Shown here piece by piece: positions 29,849-41,255 of a stretch of 64,000 nucleotides of DNA. A program made the translations under genes and the position numbers. Below the pieces are notes generated by a model. That model saw only the letters and a list, made by a program, of their open reading frames with translations. It was not told the origin of the DNA and did not search any database. Position 1 is the stretch's first letter; every line of letters begins with the position of its first letter. Source of the DNA: Laburnicola sp. R22_1 (Eukaryota > Ascomycota > Dothideomycetes > Pleosporales > Didymosphaeriaceae); the NCBI GenBank assembly GCA_014281115.1, contig JACONQ010000016.1, forward strand, positions 930,001 to 994,000. The letters run 5' to 3'.

Positions 29849-32511
29849 ATGCGCTTCTGGATCACTGCCGCCACGCTTCTGGCAAGCGTAGCATATGCCT
29901 CCACGCTCAAACCCCCAGTCCTTCCGTTAATTGTGAGGAATCCGTACCTGAGCACTTGGTTGGGCAGCGCGAGAGAAGAACCGTGGCAAAAATGGCCCAT
30001 GTTCTGGTATGGTACAGAGGTATGCGCTTGTCAGTTGTTCTCGTCCGAGTGAAACAGCTTCCAACCCACCTCCAGATCCCGAAGGTTAATGCGACATGGT
30101 GTAGATTGGTTTCAGTGTTCTCGCCCATCTTCCAGATACGAATGAAGTATTTCCGCTCCTGGGCCGACCCCATGACTCTCTCGGCACACACGGGAAAGAC
30201 TACCTGTCACGCCTCGAAGGGTCCGTCTCAAACCCCCCAAATACTGTGGCCGCAGCTGACGATGCCATGGCAGATATAACATATCGCTTCCTACGTACGG
30301 TGGCGCAGAGTACGACGCGTCAACTACAAACCTCACTTACTCGCTCCCTGCCCCAGACAAGTTCCCCGACGCCGACGATCTCAGCATCACGCTCTCTTTC
30401 CTATCTCCTATTACGCCCACGTCGACTCTGCGGCAGTCTCTACCGGGAGCATACGTGACTGTGCATGCGGAGGGTAGCTTTGATGTGAACATCTACATTG
30501 ACGTCAACGGACAATGGGTTAGCGGGTATAGGGACAGCGTAGTGGAGTGGGCACTTACGCAGCAGGAAGCTGTGGGCCCCTCTAAAGGGCTCAAAACGTG
30601 GGTCGTGCATCGTCAGGATCAGCGCATTTTCCACGAAGAAAAGGACCAACCCGAGTGGGGACAATTACACTTCACAGCACCGGATGATGTGCGCCACGAG
30701 AGCGGTACCTCGACAGAGATTCGACAGCGCTTCGCTCGGACTGGAACGCTCCAGAATGAGAACGACGGAAGGTTTCGTGAGATTATGAACGACGAACCAA
30801 TCTTCGCGTTCTCGAAGTCATTCGAGCTGTCAAAGTGGAACTCCTTAGGTGGCTCAGGAAAAGACAGCGTTCTGTTCACCATTTTCCACGTGCAGGATGA
30901 GGTGACCCAGTATGCGTCAGAGCGTGGTCTCGCGCGTATGCTCCCATTATGGAAGTCCTGGTTCCATGATAACGAAGAGCTTGTCAAGTTCCACTATCTC
31001 GATTTCGATAATGCGAACACCTTAGCTACCAACTACTCCCAGCAGCTAAGCATTGATGCGTACGCATCCGGATCGGACAACTATGTGGACATCGTGGCTT
31101 TGTCTGCACGTCAAGTCGTAGGAGCGACAAGTTTCTCCGGGACACCCGATAACCCACTCCTGTTTCTCAAGGAGATCTCCTCCAACGGGAACTCTCAAAC
31201 AGTCGATGTCATCTTTCCAGCGTTCCCGTTCTTCCTATATACTAACCCGAGATGGGCCGCATATTTACTCGAGCCTCTCCTCGAGCATCAGTTGAAGGGG
31301 TTGTATCCGAACAAGTACTCAATGCACGATCTGGGAGCGCACTTTCCCAATTTGACGGGTCACAGCGATGGAATGGACGAGTATATGCCTGTCGAGGAAT
31401 GCGGTGACATGCTCATCATGGGTCTGGCACTGGTTAATTCTTTGACATACGAAACAGATGAGACAGCCCAGTCGCTTTGGTCAACTGTCGGTTACGAGGC
31501 CGAACACGATATCGAAATTCAAGATCGTTTTGCTTTGAAGAACCTGGGCAACCACAACGGCGTCGATTATATCGACAGTTCTTGGGGCGGTACCAATGGT
31601 GTGGAGCAGGCGAAGAAATGGTTGGAACGAAGTTACTGGCTTTGGGAACAGTGGACTGGCTATCTCGTTGAGTTCACCCTTGAACCCCATAATCAGCGTA
31701 GGGCCTGATTCGTGTACATCTTTGTCGTTCTCGGCTGATCATCCTTGTAGTATGCACGGACGACTTCGCAGGCTGGCTTCCCCTCCAGACAAACCTTGCG
31801 CTGAAGGGCATCATCGGCATCAAAGCCTTCAGCGAGCTCGCAGACCTGCTCGATCGCACCGGGGACGCAGAACATTACCGCAACATTTCCGAGACATATA
31901 TCAAACACTGGCAGAAACGCGGTATCTCAAACGACGGTACGCATGCTAAGCTTGCATACGAATGGTATGGCAGTTGGACGACTCTATACTCGCTCTACGC
32001 AGACGCGCTTCTTTGTTTCCATCCCACGATTACCAATGCCTCGATCGATGCAGCAAGTTACCCCATCTTAGGCAACGATGACCATCAAAAACCTATCCGG
32101 CCTAGCTCTGCACGAAACAACCGCAATACCAACTCTGCAACCGCCGACTTCATCCCACACTCCATCTACACCAACCAATCCACCTGGTACTCCCTCGTGC
32201 TCCAGCGATACGGCCTACCACTTGACAGCCGTCACCTATATGCCAAATCTGACTGGGAATTCGAAGCCGCAGCTGTCGCCTCCGAACAAGTGCGTTCAGA
32301 TATCTTAGACAAAGTCGCGTTATGGCTTTACGAGACGAATACCGATAGACCGTTCACCGACTTGTACGATACGGAAGGAGAGGGTGGGTTTCCTGGCCCA
32401 ACGTTTTATGCGAGGCCGGTTGTTGGGGGGCATTTTGCATTTTTGGCATTGGAGAGAGCCTGTGGTGGACAGGGTAAAAAGAAGGTAAGGAATACGTTCG
32501 CGGACGGATAG
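29849..32511 (+). CDS. Secreted glutaminase-like protein (GtaA family), 4 exons
   Basis: Exons 29849-30019, 30105-30220, 30274-31697 and 31751-32511 (823 aa). Introns are 85, 53 and 53 bp, phases 0, 2 and 1, GT-AG, with GCTGAC or GCTGAT branch sites in the last two. It begins with a signal peptide (MRFWITAATLLASVAYA). Family words of GtaA-type extracellular glutaminases (DUF4964/DUF5127/DUF4965/DUF1793 architecture) follow in order: PLIVRNPYLSTWLG; IGFSVLAHLPDTNEVFPLLG; ISLPTYGGAEYDASTTNLTY; LSFLSPITPTSTLRQSLPG; DVNIYIDVNGQWVSGYRD; MHDLGAHFPNLTGHSDGMDE; MPVEECGDMLIMGLAL; CTDDFAGWLPLQTNLALKGI; DWEFEAAAVASEQVR; ARPVVGGHFAFLALE. About 55 extra residues lie between LIMGLALVNS and the WTGYL motif, and the whole is longer than the roughly 690 aa I recall for Aspergillus GtaA. 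It likely releases glutamate from glutamine outside the cell. Confidence 0.85.
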
Positions 32512-33779
32512 GGGGGCTGGCAGGCAAGAGAGGCGAGGCGACTGTTTGTTGGGTAGATGGCTAACGAATCACCAATGATAATAATTTAGTACACTAACAC
32601 TACGATTGGTCGCTTCGATCTGGTCAGTTACGATGACTACATATTCACATTTTGCAAGCAAGCCTTTGGGGACCAGTATATATTGATATGCTCCACTGTG
32701 TGCTAGGTACTGGGTTTTAGTGCCTCCTGTTTTACTCCTCTCTGTGTATGGTGCGGACTCGACCTTGGTTAGAATCTCCACACGACGACGATCTTCAATA
32801 TTTCCTACTGCGCTTACATGTATTTGACAAATCTAGTTAATGACCATAATCCTTTCCAACCCTCCATGTCTCACTTCTTTCTCCGCAAGAACCCCCTCAG
32901 CACCCATATCCTCGACATCAGCGACGATAATCACCATTAAAGCCCTCTACCAACTCACTTACCGTAATCGAACTCCTTCTTAGCCAAATCGGGAGGATAT
33001 CCAAATTTGACGTCCTAGAAGAAACTCGGGACGTGGGAAAAGAAGGCAATGTTGCGTACCCATTGCACTGCGTTGCCCGGTTCTGCTTGTGAGCTAGACG
33101 TGAAGAGGGCCGACGACCTGGTAGATCGAAAGTGGTGGAGGATGCGACGAGACCTCGAATAGGATAACGCACGATACCCACTGCATTGATGAAGTGGAGG
33201 AGCGAGGTGCAGGACTGCAGTGCGATTACGACTACGGAGAGGTCGGGGAACCCTGTTGCTGAACGCCGTATGCGAATGTGTAGGACAACATGGCAAATAC
33301 AGGGTCACGTAGTAGGTCTGATATTTGCTGTTACAGGATTGTTTGTGCCGAGGTGAAGTATCCGTCTAGTGTTACGATGTCGGATGGGGCTAAGGTACGC
33401 CATCCATATGCGGACATTTGGCACCGACTCTGGGCGATTTGGAACCGGCATGTTGAGTTTGAGCGGCTCAGCCACGGACCTTTCTGTCCATGCCAGGATA
33501 CGTCCTGCCGTGTTGACTGAAATATGCCCTGGTAGATGGACGGTTGGTCGCTGTTCGATTACCATCTGGTGCCAAACTAAGGGGAGAAGTTGAGTAACAG
33601 TCTTTGTGTTGAATTCTCCCAGTTTGAGAGGGACACAGTCAAGAAATACGGTGACTGATTGAGGTAGGTCGATCTTAGACGTCTGATGAGCCTCGATAGA
33701 TGATTTGCGATGTCTTGATTTGGGATAGGAACGGAGCAGATGGAGCTTGACATATCTAAAAAGCCGAAATTCGTTGGAG
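32512..33779. other. Intergenic region, no supported gene
   Basis: Only short open frames on both strands with no motif. Marks the start of a relic-rich stretch that continues to about 37.6 kb. Confidence 0.45.
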
Positions 33780-34820
33780 CTAGATTCGTTTTTCGTCGCC
33801 CACGCCGTCCAGCATGCCGACGGGCTTCTTTGTCAGGTTTATACCAAGACGACGTCTCAACAAGCCTTTCTTTTCTTTCAAATCTTTATGTAGCTGGCAT
33901 AATAATGCCTTTACCCCGAGCGTAACGACCACATTGTTCCAGCAATCTTTCCATGCCATCCACATCGAGTCTGAAAAATACACAATGTCATGTCTTGTAC
34001 TGGCAGCCTTGCGAGCACACAGTCACTCGACCGAGACACCCGCCATCATTGAAATCTGCGTCGCGAAGAAATAGATCACCGATGTTACAAGTACGACCGT
34101 GAGGGTCATTGCAAGCTATTCATGATTAGCGGGCGAGCTGACAATCGTTACAACCGACATGTTTTTGTCGGTGGAGGGGCCGATTTTTTTTTCGGGCGAT
34201 ATGTGACTCACAAGGAGCCGAACCAAAGTTAAGTACTACAACTATACTTCTATTACATACGACTCTATCTTATACTTTGCTGGTGAGGGGAGCTGTAGTA
34301 ATATTAAAAGCTGCTTGCAGTGTGCGCTGGCATGCCTCTAACAGCTGCATTTGACAACCACCATTCGGATAGCAACCCATCCAGTTCATCATAGTAAGTT
34401 CTTGACTTTGCTATACTCATCAACGCTGCGAGCTGATTGGGCATCCGATGAGGAACTTCGCACCTTGAGGTTTTCATCATAAGTCACCTTGCTTATTTCC
34501 TGCACAACGGCGCTCCGGACTAATACGCGCATTCCTACGAGCAGACAAGCCACAGCCATGATTAAGAACATCATGGAACTTTGCCAGCTCCACACTTAGA
34601 ACCATTTCGGCACCAGCTTTAACTCGCCATCTCCGCTATCAAGTGGCTTACGATCGCGGACTAGGCAGAGTCGGATAGGATGCAGACCGTCACGGTGGGC
34701 CGAAAGGCGATTTAGCCTCAAAGACTGTTGGGCGGCCGTGAGGACCGAGAAGAGGGCGAAGACGATGCCGCTGTACCAGATAGCGCGAATGAACCATGGC
34801 TTTGAACTTATTTCAGGCCA
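33780..34820 (-). pseudogene. Decayed multi-spanning membrane protein
   Basis: Reading the minus strand from 34.82 kb, one frame gives WFIRAIWYSGIVFALFSVL, then TAAQQSLRLNRLSAHRDGL. A TAA follows where I expect Gln before the next membrane segment (VWSWQSSMMFLIMAVACLLV, GMRVLVRSAVVQE). Further down come a hydrophobic MTLTVVLVTSVIYFFATQIS and, after a TGA, SMWMAWKDCWNN. Trp-rich membrane segments separated by AQQSLRL..LSAHRDG are something I associate with an unnamed fungal membrane-protein family. Several breaks make this copy non-functional. A frameshift or intron near 34.1-34.4 kb was not resolved. Confidence 0.5.
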
Positions 34821-35399
34821 CGAGCCGGTACTGACGAGACAAACCGCCGTGAGAGGACTCTATATTATAATTCGGCGTCAACGTTTTCCCGCGTATAACG
34901 AGGGAAAAATGACAGGGTGGCGTACCACCACACCGATGAAGCTCGACTCGTTCAACTTATGATCGCGCCATTGCGTGGTAAGTTTGTCCTGCTCTTGGGC
35001 ATCTTCACAATTCAACAAGACCATAATGGTAGCGTATGTCGTATCTGCGGGCGCGATAACTTGAAGGCCGCCGCTGAAGACCTTGAAAATGGACCGGAAG
35101 ATGTCAGACTAGGTACGTGTTAGCCTTGGGCCTGCATCAGAATAGAGGGCACGCCTGCATAACTGTCCACGTTTCGAGCATTCTTCAGTTGACTTCCTGT
35201 CGAACGCGAGGGGTCGGTCGCTCTCCCGAGCAGCGGCGCGTCAGCCATGATTACTTCACGAAAGAGTGTGTCCACGTAGAACTCATGGAGAGAGATATGT
35301 ATGTGAGACAGCCGACCTTATACAGACTACAAGAGCTGTATCTTGGTCACGCACACGGTGTTCGAGCAAGTCATCCCTGCGCTTTCGTGGCAGCGTGCA
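34821..35399. other. Relic-rich region, no supported gene
   Basis: No convincing gene. The sequence left of the transposase fragment may include its decayed N-terminal part, but I could not read it. Confidence 0.35.
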
Positions 35400-35760
35400 G
35401 CGGGAGCGCAACAACTGTAGCGTGACGTTATGCTGGGCATGAGAGCCACGACTCGTGCGATTTCCAGCAATTCTTTCAAGGAGAATAAGATTATTACCCT
35501 CTGTATGCGCCACACTCGTCGCACCTGCTACAGCCGCTTGACGTTGACTGTTTTGTGCCGTTGAAGGAGGCGTATGGGTGCGCCAAAGGAGTATCTGCGA
35601 TGGTACTCTCCATACCTTGGTCTATCCATCGTTGTACGCTCTGTCGTGCTGAAGAGAACGACATTCTACCCACAATACATACGGCAGCAGCAAGTTGCGA
35701 GACATCTATGCCAGCTGCCAGCGAAGGTAACTCATCAGTCGCACTTTCGAGCTGAAGTCT
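35400..35760 (+). pseudogene. Pogo-type transposase fragment
   Basis: In one plus-strand frame the catalytic region of a pogo-like DDE transposase is readable: GHESH, then a frame with a TAA, then PLYAPHSSHLLQPLDVDCF and VPLKEAYG. The preceding aspartate position reads Ala, so the DGH motif is lost, and later parts are frameshifted. The motif is close to the one in element D of the right-hand nest (PPHSSHLLQPLNVGCF). No inverted repeats were found around it. Confidence 0.75.
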
Positions 35761-36169
35761 GTGCATGTATGGGCGGTGAATACTTGGCTAAATCTTGCAT
35801 TGCGATATTGCGGGATCATGCCACGTTATATTTCGCAAAGTGCGACTGGTCGATGTTCCATTGTTCCAACAGGTAAATTCCCCGATTAGGTGCTTCACTG
35901 GACTCATTGGAGACGCACCAAAAATTCGTATAGTACAGCTCAAAGTGACGACGCCACAACATTGTTCAAGATTGAAAAAGGCGTGAGAGCTAATCTGGAG
36001 AGCGGTAAGAAGAGAGCTGAGAAAGAAAATCCTGAAATTATGTGACGTTAGACAAGGTCAGTAATCCGAGCAGCTGAGGTCTTTCAGAAGTCAGGGTCAA
36101 TCTTGATACCAGTATCGGAAAGTGGTTTAGGTCCAAGATTGAAATTTCACGATCGCCTGGAGAGAAATG

Positions 36170-36177
36170 GTATTTAA
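36170..36177 (+). promoter_or_regulatory. TATA-like box of the small secreted protein gene
   Basis: TATTTAAA about 100 bp before the ATG at 36275. Position and sequence fit only. Confidence 0.4.
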
Positions 36178-36274
36178 ACTCATTGCCCTTAAAAGTTGTT
36201 CGCATCATCACAAGAGCGAGCACAGCAACTTCACTACTCAACCTTCGCCCATCACCATATTTTCGAACCTCACC

Positions 36275-36755
36275 ATGCGCTTCCAACTCTCTTCCCTAAC
36301 TACACTCACTATCGCTGCGATCATGGTTGCACCAGCGGTCGCAGCAAGTCATGGCATCTACCTCTGCCAGAACTCGGGTTTCAATGAACAGCCCAATTTC
36401 TGCTATCATTACGCCGAGCCTTGGGGCAAGTGCAGTAAGCAATTGTTCCTAGCCGGACTCCGATCGCATATCTCATTTCATACACAGCCACTATTACCGA
36501 TCGTTTTCCCACTGATACACGAGGAGTATTGTCGGCTGGCCCTGACCAAAGGAACTGGTGAACATTGTATGCGTGAGTAGCTCTACAAAATCCTTGAGAT
36601 TGACACCGGCTGATAATCGACCAGGAATGAACGCTGTGCCAGAGCGGAGTTGCAAGTTTACTTGCCTGGGTTTTCTGCACTGTCGCACTGTCGCAAGTTG
36701 GATGGAATGGTCGCACGTGCGCGCTAAAAGCTTCAATTGCGCAGCTTTGTAAGAG
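36275..36755 (+). pseudogene. Small secreted cysteine-rich protein, frame conflict
   Basis: It starts with a clear signal peptide (MRFQLSSLTTLTIAAIMVAP, cleavage near AVAAS), followed by a short Cys-containing region (GIYLCQNSGFN, FCYHYAEPWGKC). The good donor GTAAGC follows GKC, with a matching CACAG acceptor about 60 bp on. A second GTGAGT...CAG intron with a GCTGAT branch site lies at about 36573-36624, before an exon containing ERSCKFTCLGFLHC. The exon between them has a one-base frame conflict near CCAAAGG. The acceptor's frame reads GVLSAGPDQ and then stops; the next frame carries the Cys that leads into the last exon. Either the gene has a one-base insertion or splicing differs from my reading. 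Candidate small secreted protein of the effector-like kind; no function known. Confidence 0.5.
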
Positions 36756-36956
36756 CCTATCCCAGGGGCTATAACTAGATTTAGCTCTAGTACAACCAAC
36801 ATGATGCTGCGGACTATGCATGATCTGTGCCAAAAAGTGTTCATTCATTCATTCATATCCGGGTATAGTCGACTTGTAGCGGTTGTAGCTAAAAGGCGAA
36901 AGTCGAGGCAACACTTGTTGTATTGAATATGAGTAGTACCTAGGATATATACTAAT

Positions 36957-37030
36957 AGGCAATCTAGGCAGCAGTGAACAAGTGTAGGCAGCAATGAACT
37001 AGTACAGGCAACAGTAGATCTGTAGGCAGC
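36957..37030. repeat. TAGGCAGCA tandem repeat
   Basis: Four imperfect copies of a 20-24 bp unit around AGGCAGCARTGAACAAGT (CTAGGCAGCAGTGAACAAGT, TAGGCAGCAATGAACTAGT, CAGGCAACAGTAGATC, TAGGCAGCAACTCC). Confidence 0.7.
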
Positions 37031-37244
37031 AACTCCAAACTTACCCACTACCGTTACACGACTTAACCTTTTTAGCGTTAGTGTTTCCCTCGCTCAAACA
37101 AGGAATTCACTGGCATAATCCGTATCCATATTCCGCCATTAATGACATCATCCTTCGGTCTCGACCGAGACCCACAGGCATTTCACAGTCAGATCACATA
37201 ATTAAGGAACTTTTCGATTTTAGAAATAACGCAGTTATAGGTGC

Positions 37245-37373
37245 GCGCGTTATCAACTTAATTATATGTATTTAAGATTTTTGCATAGAGCTGGTACTTA
37301 GAAAAAAAGGTTATAGCTAGATTTTCTTTTACTATAGTATAGTTGCGGGATGCAGCTTTGTTCACAAAAAAAA
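37245..37373. repeat. Dispersed repeat, copy 2 (relative at 3227-3358)
   Basis: Same orientation and nearly the same sequence as the copy at 3.2 kb. Directly followed by a minus-strand transposase fragment. Confidence 0.8.
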
Positions 37374-37379
37374 ACCCTT

Positions 37380-37563
37380 GAGATTCTAACATCAACGTAC
37401 TTGCATGCTGGTGGCGAGTGGCCGGGCATACCGAGCTTAAAGGCTTGAACAGGGATACGTCAAGAGGCTGCAGCGTGTGGGTAGCGTGCGGGAGAAATAT
37501 AAGCAAGAGTATCTTGTGGTCATCATAGTAGGTGATGAAATCCCTTGTTATAATGGGGAACAC
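37380..37563 (-). pseudogene. Pogo-type transposase fragment
   Basis: The minus strand reads ITRDFITYYDDHKILLLIF and LPHATHTLQPLDVSLFKPLS. These are the catalytic segment and the conserved HTLQPLDV motif also seen in elements A, B and C (FPPHTTHTLQPLDVCVFKSL). The fragment ends abruptly at the dispersed repeat, so the element is truncated or chimeric. Confidence 0.8.
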
Positions 37564-37900
37564 TCAGATAAAGCGGTGCTGGTAGATCAAGGCGACGACC
37601 TCTGACCTCGAACGTATAGGATCTGTATACCTTCAGCGGGAGGTGAAGTTCGAGCATATGCTATTCTAATCACGCGCCATGCGGGGTTAGCACACCAGAG
37701 AGCTTTCACAGAAGCACGGTGCGGGTCGTGAGCTACCCGGGCCATTATGATGTGGTGAAAGTGCTACGTTCCTTCTAGATAAATACACGCTCATCTCGTT
37801 CGCTGCACCCTACCACGACCCCACGCTCATTTCTTTGAATCTCAACGCTCGTTTCTCTCAACCTCACCTTTGTTCCTGCAACCTCACGCAGCTAGCCGCC

Positions 37901-39642
37901 ATGAAGCTCGGCATCGTCGCAGTGTTCGTGGCCTTCATTACCTTCACGCTTGGCAATGTAGCCACAGGCGCGGGGCATGCGTCCTCCCAATTTCCCACTC
38001 GACGTGTTGAAGGCCGTCGACGCATGCTCTCCTCTTTGAGCTCCCGCCCCCGTCGCCGCGACCTATCCGCACCAACAGCTGTACCCACCAAAGCCGCCCG
38101 CAAAGGTGATGATCCTCCTGCACCGTCCGAGGCGCCGCCCATTGACCACAATCCCTTCGAAATCGTGGAGCCATTTCCCTTTCTCACAGATTCCAAACTG
38201 TCGCCTTCAAACACTGATACAACCTCGACTGCAGACTCTACGGCATCGTCAATGGGGCAGGGGCCGGATCCGCCGTCAACCTCTGATAATTTCGAGATCT
38301 GGGATCCAATTATGACGCAATCGGTGCCGGAATTCAGCGGTACGCCCACTTGGACTAAAGCAATGGCTACACAGACTGGGACTCTCAGCTCTGGCCTGAG
38401 TAAACTTCCGGATCCTGCCAGCGACACTGTTTGGGAAGATGCCGCGAACAAAGGGTGCAGGCTGGTCGATGCGATGCGCGTCTCTGATCATGACGCAGGC
38501 CAGCTTTACGATCCACCCAGAAACACCGTTCAGAGCGAGCTGTCGAGCTACGAGGACTTCTCTGGTTGGGGCTGGAACGGCGAAGAGGTCACTAGCGGGA
38601 ACCTCACTGATTTCGATGGCGGTCGGAAGTATCCTGAACCTGGCTGGGGTATCGGGCACGTCCTCCGAGACCTCAAGTTATCGGACAAGGCGAAGGATCA
38701 GGGCGGCAAAAACACCATAATCAAGGCTGTTCATGGGCAGAAACCGTTCGATTCGCAGACGTACAAGGCTAAAGATGGAAAAACATATCCGGTATGTACC
38801 CAGTGATTAATTATTTCTGTCCATTGTAGCCACGATTAATATGTTTTGCAGGTAACGGGTGGGGAGTTCAAGATCGGTGTCAATACCGAAGAGGGTGGTA
38901 AGTAACCAAGGGCAATACTTTCATATCTTGCGCTCACTCAGACACAGTGCTGATGGCCTTGGACCGCCATTCGCCAGTCAGTGCCGCAAAAGAACGAAAT
39001 CCTCAAGTATCGGACGATCAACTGCCTGCTGTGCGCACGTTCTCAGATGTCGGCTACCTTAACTACAAGAAGATGCTCGGAAAGGACCCCTCTAGCCTCA
39101 AGTACATGATGTCTCTCATGATTACTAATGAGGAGACCGGCAGCATCATCAGCCGCGCTTTGAAGTCGAAAAGTAAGGGTCTAGGCCCGTGGCCTGGTGA
39201 GGCCTTCTCCTGGCGGTCGAGGGAATTCAAGGCTCTCCTCGGTAAGCTATTTCCTTGCTTCTTCTTTGTCTCTTGACCATTTAATTCTATAATTCTATGG
39301 GAAATAATGAACCCGAGTTGCTAATGCCTCCCAGGGACGCCCAACGGCATCGGCTTTGGTTACCTTCTCGTGCAACACAAGTCTCAACTCGGCGATATGT
39401 TCATCACCAAAGTGCAAGTTTTTGCCGGCGATACCTGGCACCAGTTGCCCAATATGGTTTTCACTGTGGAACCCCGTCCACCGCAGAAACCGTCAGGTGC
39501 GAAACCGCAGATTGTGGAACCCACAGTTACTGCTGCACCGGCGAAGGCAAGACGTGGGAAAGCCGGAATTGCGCAAATGGAATTGTACGTGCAAGGAGAG
39601 AAGAATATGCGGAGGGAACGAATTGTGCATGCAGAATTGTAG
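37901..39642 (+). CDS. Secreted protein of unknown function, 4 exons
   Basis: Exons 37901-38791, 38852-38897, 38948-39241 and 39335-39642 give 512 aa. Introns start GTATGT, GTAAGT and GTAAGC and end in CAG; the last has a GCTAATG branch site. There is a signal peptide (MKLGIVAVFVAFITFTLGNV). A low-complexity Ser/Pro/Asp-rich part with dibasic sites follows (residues 30-150). From about residue 190 on it looks globular: WEDAANKGCRLVDAMRVSD, FDGGRKYPEPGWGIGHVLRD, TYPVTGGEFKIGVNTEEG, LNYKKMLGKDPSSLKYMMSL, LKSKSKGLGPWPGEAFSW, GIGFGYLLVQHKSQLGDMFI. The end is basic. I do not recognise the family. The 46-nt second exon would be missed by simple frame reading. Confidence 0.75.
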
Positions 39643-39845
39643 ACAGGGATGAGTTCTTCCATCAGTATCTTCTATGGTATTGCAGATGCTCGGTCGTATC
39701 TAGGAAGCCTTGCATAACACGCAAGATATCTCAAATCAAAACTGCACTTGATCGGACTGGCATGCTGCAAGAAATTACATAATAGGTTGGCCCAATCAAG
39801 GCCCGATAGTGGGAATGCGGTCTAGTCAAATGTGGGTGCAGTATT

Positions 39846-41255
39846 TCAGTGCGTTAACTCGATGATCTGCCTTTCTATCCTGCCCATACAATCCATCCCT
39901 TCATTCTCCGCCTTTAGCTCCATCGCCCTCTTCTTGAACCTCTCTTCAGCCAGCACAGCCTCAACACCGGTCCGTATCTGCTCAACACTGGGCGTCACCG
40001 ACTCTAAGTCCCACGCATAGCCCGCATAGACCGCCCTCAGGGTCACCTCCTTCTTGTCCAGGACCTCCCCTGCCAGAACCGCCGGCGTCCCATTTGTCAC
40101 CGCGTGGCTCGTCGATCCGTAGCCCGCATTGCACACGAACACGTCTGCATGCGGCAAGATTTCGTCGTACGCCAAAAAGTCGGCCAATCGCACATTCCCG
40201 GGCACGTCCACGTCGCCTCCCAGCGCGGCACCCCTGATCCCAAGCGTCGCAACGAGCAGTATGTCATCTCTTCCCCTGAATGCCTCCATGGTCGGCACAA
40301 TAAGTTGGCTGTAGTCCACCTCCACCGTGCCCTGCGACACAAAAACGATCCTCTTTCTCTTGTCTCCCTTTGCTGCAAATACGTCGCCCCACCAGCTCGG
40401 AAGTTCCTTCTCAAAGCCGCTGTTGTTCGACGACACCCTGGGTGGTAGACACCCCGCAAACCGCAGCTTGGGCGGCATGTCGGACAGCGGATACTCCATA
40501 CTTGGACTGCACGGCTGGATGCACACATCCGGCGCAGCGTATCACGTGGCAAAAGGATGCTCCTCGGGGATAGTAGTGCAACTGGTGGCGTGCATCGCCC
40601 GCCTAGCGGCGTCGAAGAGCGGCAGCCAGGGGCCTTGATCAGCGAGTTTGTGCAGTTCCTTGTTCCGCAGCAGACAGGCGCGTGACGTATCGTACGGCAT
40701 ACCCATGGAGAAGGGGGCAGTGTCTCGGCTTGGAGCCGAGATGTTGACGGCGCCGATGCCGATGGTTTTGGGAAAGGATTCAAAGCCCCTGGGTACGGGG
40801 CGGCCGTATGCAAAAGCAGTAACGTTCATGCTACAGAGCTCGTGAATGATGATGATCTGGCGGATTGGGTCGCGTTCTTTGAGCTTGACGAGCGTGTCTT
40901 CGAGGAGCTGGGTCCGAACGGGCATGGTGTTGTACAGAAAGTTGACTAGACCGTGGACGAAGAGTGGTACGCCGAAGTCTGTTATAGCTTTTCCTGCTTC
41001 CATGACAGCTTCCGGGTCCAGGACGGGGTCGAGCATGGATGGGATAGGGCTGAATTCGGCGCCCATGGCAAGGACTTCGGCTTCGAATTGGGTGCCGCCG
41101 TTGAAGAAGACATTGTAGCCTCGCTGGATCATGGCGGAGGCGATGGTGATGAGCGGGTATGTGTGCCCTTCGCTGGGCAAGGCTGTGAAGAAGAGAAGGG
41201 GCTTTGGGTTGGGTGGAGGCTTCATGTCTTCGTTTGCTGGGTTTGGAGCTGCCAT
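39846..41255 (-). pseudogene. GT1-type glycosyltransferase broken by one stop codon
   Basis: One 470-codon frame with a single TGA at 40544-40542, where I expect Trp (FAT, stop, YAAPDVCIQP). The N-terminal half starts KPLLFFTALPSEGHTYPLIT, the Rossmann-type acceptor domain of UDP-glycosyltransferases. The C-terminal half has RIVFVSQGTVEVDYSQLIVP and the sugar-donor signature HADVFVCNAGYGSTSHAVTN followed by GTPAVLAGE. It is most like the MGT/YjiC type that glycosylates small molecules. A 31-base GT-AG interval could remove the stop but is too short for an intron. No other damage is visible, so loss is recent, or the base is an assembly or strain difference. The gene converges with the secreted unknown gene. 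Confidence 0.8.

Noticed and set aside
40511..40543. A 31-base GT-AG interval that would remove the stop in the glycosyltransferase
   Set aside because: Shorter than any intron seen elsewhere in this window (45 bp or more), and it would delete conserved residues.
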